A stretch of 64,000 nt of DNA from Aquila chrysaetos chrysaetos (lineage: Eukaryota; Chordata; Aves; Accipitriformes; Accipitridae). The position numbers were made by a program, and so were the translations under genes. The stretch lies in assembly GCF_900496995.4 (NCBI RefSeq), contig NC_044005.1:18171363-18235362 (forward strand), written 5' to 3'. Positions 62,401 through 64,000 of the stretch are shown piece after piece; position 1 is the first letter of the stretch; every line of letters starts with the position of its first letter. The notes beneath the pieces are model-generated. The model was not told the DNA's origin. It saw nothing but the letters and a program-made list of their open reading frames with translations, and searched no databases.

Positions 62401-62554
62401 TTAGGAAACACAATAAGGAACAATAAATGCAGCTCACCAGTATCCCAAGTGCTGATATTGTGGGGAGCACTAGACTGGTGTTCCAGCTGCCTCTTCATTA
62501 GCTGGTTCATTGTCAGAGCTCCCAAAGAGCCTCTTTTCATTTGTCTGAACTGAG
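15289..62554 (-). CDS. UNC79: UNC79, NALCN channel complex subunit (3' portion, 19 exons, 5' end outside window)
   Basis: UNC79 is a large cytoplasmic scaffold that, with UNC80, binds and regulates the sodium-leak channel NALCN and so tunes neuronal resting potential. I recognised it by near-identity of successive peptides to vertebrate UNC79 as I recall it, for example [62 protein letters not shown] and the C-terminus EAASQFYPL. The coding parts are 62438-62554, 60445-60528, 57948-58050, 56034-56174, 51996-52034, 50915-51027, 50743-50828, 49603-49776, 47741-47809, 47017-47127, 41202-41306, 35826-35903, 33179-33268, 28005-28180, 26134-26320, 24520-24717, 22240-22317, 16181-16222 and 15289-15489. 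They sum to 2192 bp with one open frame and no frameshift or premature stop. The first exon starts mid-codon, so the gene continues past 64000. The visible protein is helical and leucine-rich, as expected for HEAT/ARM repeats, with no signal peptide. No promoter lies in this window. Identification is very secure; exact junctions are inferred from GT-AG and phase. Confidence 0.97.
15490..16180 (-). other. UNC79 intron between exons 18 and 19 (691 bp)
   Basis: Phase 0 intron, gtaagt to acag. A 121-codon ORF overlaps its exon boundary in another frame and is a chance ORF. No repeat was recognised. Confidence 0.85.
16181..16222 (-). CDS. UNC79: UNC79 exon 18 of 19, micro-exon (42 bp)
   Basis: It encodes the 14 residues [14 protein letters not shown]. 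The acceptor is ttcctacag and the donor gtaagt, phase 0 on both sides. It follows the longest intron in the window (about 6.0 kb). ORF length would not reveal it. Confidence 0.95.
16915..17130. promoter_or_regulatory. possible conserved non-coding element in an UNC79 intron
   Basis: A compact unique block has attaatttaaccaccaagg, several AATTTG/CAATT cores, GATAAAG and an octamer-like atatgcag site. It sits about 700 bp upstream, in gene sense, of the 42 bp exon. It is proposed from texture only. Confidence 0.15.
17892..18287 (-). other. unexplained intronic ORF, about 131 codons from ATG
   Basis: Read from the first ATG, the frame begins [20 protein letters not shown]. It is rich in Arg, Leu and Gln (for example [20 protein letters not shown]), compatible with helix. 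It lies in sense orientation in the UNC79 intron between exons 17 and 18. I recognise no family and no CR1 similarity, and see no clear promoter, polyadenylation signal or splice partner. It may be chance, a decayed retrogene or an unannotated exon. Confidence 0.15.
18410..18464. repeat. TG/TA-rich imperfect microsatellite
   Basis: Imperfect alternation such as tatgtgggtatgtgtg and gtgtgtatatatatc, broken by other bases. Confidence 0.65.
20816..22080 (-). mobile_element. CR1 LINE, 5'-truncated, partial RT and 3' end
   Basis: The plus strand starts with atagaatcacagaatcacag, the reverse complement of the CR1 terminal octamers, so the element reads on the minus strand. Its 5' end carries ORF2 from [20 protein letters not shown] through LCKAFDTV and [18 protein letters not shown] frame break follows, after which [29 protein letters not shown] and [19 protein letters not shown] appear in other frames. 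The copy is therefore a broken, non-functional remnant. It sits in sense orientation in an UNC79 intron. Confidence 0.93.
22240..22317 (-). CDS. UNC79: UNC79 exon 17 of 19 (78 bp)
   Basis: It encodes 26 residues: [20 protein letters not shown], then STIFVK. The donor is gtaggc. The acceptor is an unusual tcaag, preceded directly by a run of 13-14 T in gene sense. Phase 0 on both sides. The CR1 copy at 20816-22080 lies about 160 bp downstream of this exon. Confidence 0.95.
22964..23195 (-). mobile_element. MIR-like ancient SINE relic
   Basis: The plus strand reads caaagcgctttacaaacac, then cctcacaacacccctgtgag, attattatctacatttcaca and ctgaggcag. This matches, in order, the reverse complement of the MIR core and tail. 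The copy is diverged, as expected for an element older than the bird-mammal split. Family assignment is from memory of the consensus. Confidence 0.7.
23544..23587. repeat. A-rich tract including A16
   Basis: A run of about 16 A is followed by caaaacaaagaaaaaagg. No attached SINE body was recognised. Confidence 0.8.
24520..24717 (-). CDS. UNC79: UNC79 exon 16 of 19 (198 bp)
   Basis: It encodes 66 residues: [20 protein letters not shown], then [18 protein letters not shown] and on to [11 protein letters not shown]. The acceptor is tttctacag and the donor gtgagt, phase 0 on both sides. Confidence 0.97.
24718..26133 (-). other. UNC79 intron between exons 15 and 16 (1416 bp)
   Basis: Phase 0 intron of unique sequence. 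ORFs at 24896-25132 and 25325-25543 appear to be chance. Confidence 0.85.
26134..26320 (-). CDS. UNC79: UNC79 exon 15 of 19 (187 bp)
   Basis: It encodes (G)[18 protein letters not shown], then [12 protein letters not shown] and, after a Ser-rich patch, [19 protein letters not shown] and FPEQSK. The acceptor is cttgacag and the donor gtaagg. It enters in phase 2 and leaves in phase 0. Confidence 0.97.
26321..28004 (-). other. UNC79 intron between exons 14 and 15 (1684 bp)
   Basis: Phase 2 intron of unique sequence. A weak match to old sauropsid repeats (agccaatggagttgcc) lies near 27781-27797. Chance ORFs occur at 26578-26871 and 27236-27559. Confidence 0.8.
28005..28180 (-). CDS. UNC79: UNC79 exon 14 of 19 (176 bp)
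   Basis: It encodes [20 protein letters not shown], then [19 protein letters not shown] and [19 protein letters not shown]. The acceptor is ccttgcag and the donor gtgaga. It ends in phase 2, with GG of a Gly codon completed by the next exon. This is one of the best conserved segments. Confidence 0.98.
28751..29228 (+). mobile_element. CR1 LINE 3' fragment
   Basis: The sequence reads the C-terminal end of CR1 ORF2: [20 protein letters not shown], then [21 protein letters not shown] one-base shift after the ASDRTR-type segment is followed by [20 protein letters not shown] and the 3' end (ttttccaacctaaatgatt plus cgattctatgattctatga). It is antisense to UNC79 and heavily 5'-truncated, as is usual for CR1. 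Confidence 0.95.
32864..32925. repeat. short tandem direct duplication
   Basis: The unit cattagcttatcat plus atttcagaaaaa occurs at 32864-32893 and again at 32899-32925, with three bases lost in the second copy. Confidence 0.8.
33179..33268 (-). CDS. UNC79: UNC79 exon 13 of 19 (90 bp)
   Basis: It encodes 30 residues: [19 protein letters not shown], then [11 protein letters not shown]. The acceptor is gttctag and the donor gttggt, phase 0 on both sides. This is the second gttggt donor in the gene. Confidence 0.95.
33269..35825 (-). other. UNC79 intron between exons 12 and 13 (2557 bp)
   Basis: Phase 0 intron with T-rich runs near 33836-33854. No repeat or gene was recognised. Confidence 0.8.
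35826..35903 (-). CDS. UNC79: UNC79 exon 12 of 19 (78 bp)
   Basis: It encodes 26 residues: [19 protein letters not shown], then MIASMPG. The acceptor is cttcttag and the donor gtgagt, phase 0 on both sides. Confidence 0.95.
40845..40899 (+). mobile_element. CR1 3' tail remnant
   Basis: The sequence tatgggtcccttccaactca followed by atattctatgatcctc is the last few dozen bases of a CR1-type element, in plus orientation. Upstream similarity is lost quickly. Confidence 0.65.
40960..41000. repeat. 17-bp direct repeat
   Basis: tttcttaaattaaaatt occurs twice, starting at 40960 and 40984, separated by 7 bases. Confidence 0.85.
41202..41306 (-). CDS. UNC79: UNC79 exon 11 of 19 (105 bp)
   Basis: It encodes 35 residues: [19 protein letters not shown], then [16 protein letters not shown]. 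The acceptor is gttgtag and the donor gtacag, phase 0 on both sides. A longer ORF covering this interval in another frame is only a shadow. Confidence 0.95.
42270..42362 (+). mobile_element. MIR-like ancient SINE relic
   Basis: The order tcatttcctctgtgacat, ctgtaaaatgggataataat, then tcttgtgaggtttagttag corresponds to the forward MIR consensus (cctcatctgtaaaatggggataata and onward). Only about 90 bases align by eye. Confidence 0.6.
42990..43690 (-). mobile_element. ancient CR1-type LINE relic, antisense-read on plus strand
   Basis: The plus strand matches, in order, the reverse complement of a known old sauropsid LINE 3' half. Matching pieces are agaggtcagaccagaacaaa, gctcagggagcttctgagct, tcttggacccacgtcaactt, tggcaaggagtcacacgctg, tggtgcacaatactcaaggt and the final bases near gaatgcagtgcc. 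A 157-codon ORF at 43210-43683 falls inside this relic and reads the non-coding strand, so it is not a gene. The subfamily is not certain. Confidence 0.7.
47017..47127 (-). CDS. UNC79: UNC79 exon 10 of 19 (111 bp)
   Basis: It encodes 37 residues: [20 protein letters not shown], then [17 protein letters not shown]. The acceptor is cactgcag and the donor gtaaca, phase 0 on both sides. The hydrophobic run is a HEAT-type helix, and nothing else suggests a membrane segment. Confidence 0.97.
47128..47740 (-). other. UNC79 intron between exons 9 and 10 (613 bp)
   Basis: Phase 0 intron containing the T8/A24 homopolymer at 47455-47486, followed by a purine-rich stretch. Confidence 0.85.
47455..47515. 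repeat. T8 then A24 run with purine-rich tail
   Basis: Eight T are followed directly by about 24 A (47463-47486), then gaggaaggggggg and more A/G. The T/A junction is self-complementary. Confidence 0.85.
47741..47809 (-). CDS. UNC79: UNC79 exon 9 of 19 (69 bp)
   Basis: It encodes 23 residues, [19 protein letters not shown] plus SATR. The acceptor is gttcacag, about 20 bases downstream of a long pyrimidine tract in gene sense. The donor is gtaagt. Phase 0 on both sides. Confidence 0.95.
47810..49602 (-). other. UNC79 intron between exons 8 and 9 (1793 bp)
   Basis: Phase 0 intron. It contains the A/G-rich tract at 47832-47861, which is a pyrimidine tract in gene sense near the exon 9 acceptor, and the G21 run at 48145-48165. 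Confidence 0.85.
48145..48165. repeat. uninterrupted G21 homopolymer
   Basis: Twenty-one consecutive G on the plus strand, hence C21 in the UNC79 sense strand. The length is likely to be uncertain in sequencing. Confidence 0.9.
49603..49776 (-). CDS. UNC79: UNC79 exon 8 of 19 (174 bp)
   Basis: It encodes 58 residues: [20 protein letters not shown], then [19 protein letters not shown], and it ends KLPCVLPLK. The acceptor is ttcccag and the donor gtatga. Both flanking introns are phase 0. Confidence 0.97.
49777..50742 (-). other. UNC79 intron between exons 7 and 8 (966 bp)
   Basis: Phase 0 intron with a C/A-rich low-complexity tract at 50501-50553. A 116-codon ORF at 50130-50480 has no family resemblance. 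Confidence 0.85.
50501..50553. repeat. A/C-rich low-complexity tract
   Basis: Includes aaaaacccaaccaaacacc and caccaccaaaaaaaaccaac-type sequence. Confidence 0.75.
50743..50828 (-). CDS. UNC79: UNC79 exon 7 of 19 (86 bp)
   Basis: It encodes (D)[19 protein letters not shown] and then IAALSQLLE. The acceptor is aatttcag and the donor gtatgt. The first codon is split (G|AT), and the exon ends on a whole codon (phase 0). Confidence 0.97.
50829..50914 (-). other. UNC79 mini-intron between exons 6 and 7 (86 bp)
   Basis: A complete phase 1 intron of only 86 bases with a gtaatg donor and an atttcag acceptor. It would shift the frame if retained. Confidence 0.93.
50915..51027 (-). CDS. UNC79: UNC79 exon 6 of 19 (113 bp)
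   Basis: It encodes [20 protein letters not shown], then [17 protein letters not shown]. The acceptor is atttcag and the donor gtaatg. It enters in phase 2 and exits in phase 1 (the G of a GAT Asp codon). Only an 86 bp intron separates it from the next exon. Confidence 0.97.
51028..51995 (-). other. UNC79 intron between exons 5 and 6 (968 bp)
   Basis: Phase 2 intron of unique AT-rich sequence. No repeat was recognised. Confidence 0.85.
51996..52034 (-). CDS. UNC79: UNC79 exon 5 of 19, micro-exon (39 bp)
   Basis: This micro-exon encodes [12 protein letters not shown], with Arg and Ser completed across the junctions. The acceptor is attccag behind a T-rich tract, and the donor is gtatgg. Phase 2 introns flank both sides, so it is an in-frame cassette of 13 codons. 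It is too short to be found by ORF length alone. Confidence 0.93.
52440..52620. repeat. possible old interspersed repeat fragment
   Basis: The phrases ccagattttggcacctaaat and ttattttagtacctaaatg resemble old sauropsid repeats in which aggcacctaaat-type words recur. This is weak, by eye only. Confidence 0.25.
53829..54101. repeat. possible palindromic old repeat
   Basis: The left end has cttttcaaagctcc and gccattttcaaac. The right end has ctgaaaatcccattag and acttttgaaaatc, so motifs recur in inverted order, as in palindromic old repeats rich in ttttgaaaat. The match is decayed. Confidence 0.35.
54960..55945 (+). mobile_element. ancient CR1-type LINE relic (endonuclease end to RT start)
   Basis: In order, the plus strand carries ggtgcacttcaattatccca, catgcagcagctggttagga, gagatgcaactctttactta, aaagagcataaagtctgaca, ggttcaaggagcaactagca, ggcactcaaggaagataagg, agggagattcccaaactgg and aagagttctaaaa. 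These match, in the same order, the ORF2 region of an old CR1 lineage seen in turtles, crocodilians and birds, as I recall its consensus. The coding frame is destroyed. It ends about 90 bp from UNC79 exon 4 and is antisense to the gene. Confidence 0.72.
56034..56174 (-). CDS. UNC79: UNC79 exon 4 of 19 (141 bp)
   Basis: It encodes [20 protein letters not shown], then [19 protein letters not shown] and DIMQSVG. The acceptor is tttgcag and the donor gtaaat, with phase 2 introns on both sides. The start has a C-x2-C pair, and the remainder is a hydrophobic helical repeat typical of this scaffold. Confidence 0.96.
56175..57947 (-). other. UNC79 intron between exons 3 and 4 (1773 bp)
   Basis: Phase 2 intron of unique sequence. 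ORFs at 57198-57454 appear to be chance. Confidence 0.85.
57948..58050 (-). CDS. UNC79: UNC79 exon 3 of 19 (103 bp)
   Basis: It encodes [20 protein letters not shown] followed by [14 protein letters not shown]. The acceptor is the weak type ccttaag and the donor a strong gtaagt. It enters in phase 1 and leaves in phase 2. The Ser-rich start gives way to an acidic segment just before the CHDC motif in the next exon. Confidence 0.94.
58051..60444 (-). other. UNC79 intron between exons 2 and 3 (2394 bp)
   Basis: Phase 1 intron. An A/G-rich stretch near the acceptor side (58063-58096) forms the pyrimidine tract in gene sense. No repeat was recognised. Confidence 0.85.
60445..60528 (-). CDS. UNC79: UNC79 exon 2 of 19 (84 bp)
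   Basis: It encodes [20 protein letters not shown] and then EGPPLRIRG (first and last residues are shared across junctions). The acceptor is attcacag and the donor is the less common gttggt. Both flanking introns are phase 1, so the exon could be skipped in frame. It contains a C-x4-C pair (CNVPVC). Confidence 0.95.
60529..62437 (-). other. UNC79 intron between exons 1 and 2 (1909 bp)
   Basis: Phase 1 intron of unique, A-rich sequence. No repeat or gene was recognised. Confidence 0.85.
62438..62554 (-). CDS. UNC79: UNC79 exon 1 of the 19 visible (117 bp)
   Basis: This exon encodes [17 protein letters not shown] and onward to NISTWDT. The acceptor is ttgcag and the donor gtgagc. It begins with two bases (CT) that complete a codon from an exon beyond the window (presumably Thr) and ends in phase 1. 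The preceding exon was sought in 62555-64000 and not found. Confidence 0.95.
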
Positions 62555-64000
62555 CTGCAAGTCAGAAATGCAAAAGGATTTCAGGGGCTCAGACAACATG
62601 TAAAACGACTCTTATTTCCTGATCTTACAAGCCAGCATGAGATAAATACTGAAAGGACAATGACTGCTTGCTCTAAGGATCTTGCTCAAGTCAATATGCA
62701 CTTTTCACACAACTACACAGGGTACGCTTCTGGCCCCAATGACATCAGTCATCAGTGACTTGGATTCAGGATCTCATCCACTGTGTCAACTGTCAGTGCC
62801 TTTTTGTCTCCAAATATCATGAAAGCTCTTCAGAACACTTGGTATCTGTGAAGTGTAAGATACTACCCCAAAATTCCCACGCTGACAGGTGATAGATGTA
62901 TACTTCAATCTCACTCACATACAATGTACCAAGCAAGGAAACTTGGTCTCCTCCCATCAAAGTATGGAGGCCTGCTCTGTCCATGCTCACCATAGGAAAA
63001 CAAATTCACTGACTGCATACCACCAGCACACTTCATGGGTGACAACCTAAAGAGGTCTCCTAAATACCCGCCACTCAGGCATAACACCTGCACATTCTTC
63101 TGAAGTGTGAAGCCAGCATACCTTTGAAGGTGTGTCCCTTTTGTAACTTCACTGCCATTTTTCTTACATGGAGCTATCAAGCAACAAGGATTTGATTTTT
63201 CCTCATCTGACTATTTACAATACTTCTTTAAATGGATATTACCGTTTGCTTTAAGAGACGTGTCTCACTGAATAATGCTCACACATACATTAAAAAAAAA
63301 TAGTGGATTTAAAACTTAAGACTTTTGTGATCATGTATTTTCTCAGTGCTTAAACGGAGGAAGAAATAGATCATATACAACTCCTGACTTTCTTACTTTT
63401 TTCTCCATTCATAAGAAAATTCAAATTGAATGAGCATAATACATTTGCTTTGACAGTTGAGTCTAAGCAATATATTTCCACCACTGAAACCAAAATCATT
63501 GTTCACAGTATGAAGAGAGAGTTTTAAGGCCCTGCTTGAACAACACATGTGAGACTGCTCCATCTCCATGCAGGAAAGCTTTTAAAATGTTGCCTTAAGT
63601 ATATGTTTAAGTGCTTTCCTCAACAGGGCCTTAAAGCAAGGGCAACAAAACAAAATCTCTTAACGTTTATTTTCATCTGCAACTACATTCAACATCATCA
63701 AAAAGAGTATTAACATAACATCAGGTAGTTCTGTTCTAAAATTCCAAACAGTACCCAGCTAGGCTCTGAAAATAAGCCCAGCATTTCACATTATTAACTG
63801 TGATGAAGAAGTACAGACAAGGGATAAACTACAGCTTTCAGAAAACTCAGAGGGGTTGAGTGCCTTCTCCTAAACTTGTTCTACTCAGTTTCTATCTAAG
63901 AGTTTCAAATTCAGAGAAAGCAGAGTACTCCCTAACAAAACAAATACAGGCCCTGAATAATAATAAGCACAATGGTAACTTCAGGGGGAACCTGCACACT
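62555..64000 (-). other. UNC79 intron, upstream part truncated by the window edge
   Basis: This is the intron preceding the first visible exon and continues beyond 64000. The next UNC79 segment upstream, which in mammals is Ser-rich and precedes the RQMKRGSLG block, was sought on the minus strand and not found. ORF 62911-63180 shows no resemblance to UNC79. Confidence 0.8.

Noticed and set aside
1-64000. CRISPR array, operon, phage or plasmid features, tRNA or rRNA genes
   Set aside because: No regularly spaced direct repeats, no prokaryotic gene layout and no cloverleaf or rRNA-like sequence; the content is vertebrate nuclear DNA.
1-64000. Endogenous retrovirus or LTR pair
   Set aside because: No LTR-like terminal repeats, primer-binding site or retroviral protein signature was seen on either strand.

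Overview
The window looks like avian nuclear DNA, although the species cannot be named. The evidence is a vertebrate multi-exon gene with consensus GT-AG splice sites, several CR1 retrotransposon copies ending in the bird-typical octamer repeats (ATTCTRTG)n, and a few very old MIR-like and CR1-like relics. There is no bacterial, plasmid or phage content. Nearly all of the short ORFs are chance frames in introns or intergenic DNA.

The only protein-coding gene I can support is UNC79, on the minus strand. I assembled 19 consecutive exons from 62554 down to the stop codon at 15289-15291. Together they form one uninterrupted frame of 2192 bp, which is 2 leading bases plus 729 codons and a stop. 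This is the C-terminal part of UNC79, roughly the last 28 percent of a protein of about 2,600 residues. Every junction obeys GT-AG, and the phases chain without a break. Two exons are very short (39 and 42 bp) and one intron is only 86 bp. The 5' three quarters of the gene lie beyond position 64000. UNC79 is an intracellular HEAT/ARM-type scaffold of the NALCN sodium-leak channel complex, acting with UNC80 and NALF1/FAM155A to set neuronal resting excitability.

Layout: positions 1-14777 lie downstream of UNC79 and are mostly non-coding. In mammals PRIMA1 sits tail-to-tail beyond the UNC79 3' end. An AATAAA with a G/T-rich sequence after it at 1350-1355 could be the end of a plus-strand PRIMA1 3' UTR, but no PRIMA1 coding exon was found. 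A CR1 copy at about 12622-13323 lacks its reverse transcriptase. The putative UNC79 3' UTR runs from 15288 to about 14760 and contains a small palindromic, MITE-like relic. From 15490 to 64000, exons alternate with introns. The introns carry CR1 copies (20816-22080, 28751-29228, 40845-40899), two decayed CR1-type LINE relics (about 42990-43690 and 54960-55945), two MIR-like relics, homopolymer tracts including a G21 run, and otherwise unique AT-rich sequence.

I found no evidence for a new biological system. The points most worth checking are the complete splice model, the RT-less CR1, the two unflagged ancient LINE relics, a 132-codon unexplained intronic ORF, the hairpin relic in the UNC79 3' UTR, and AT-rich blocks that resemble conserved non-coding elements.
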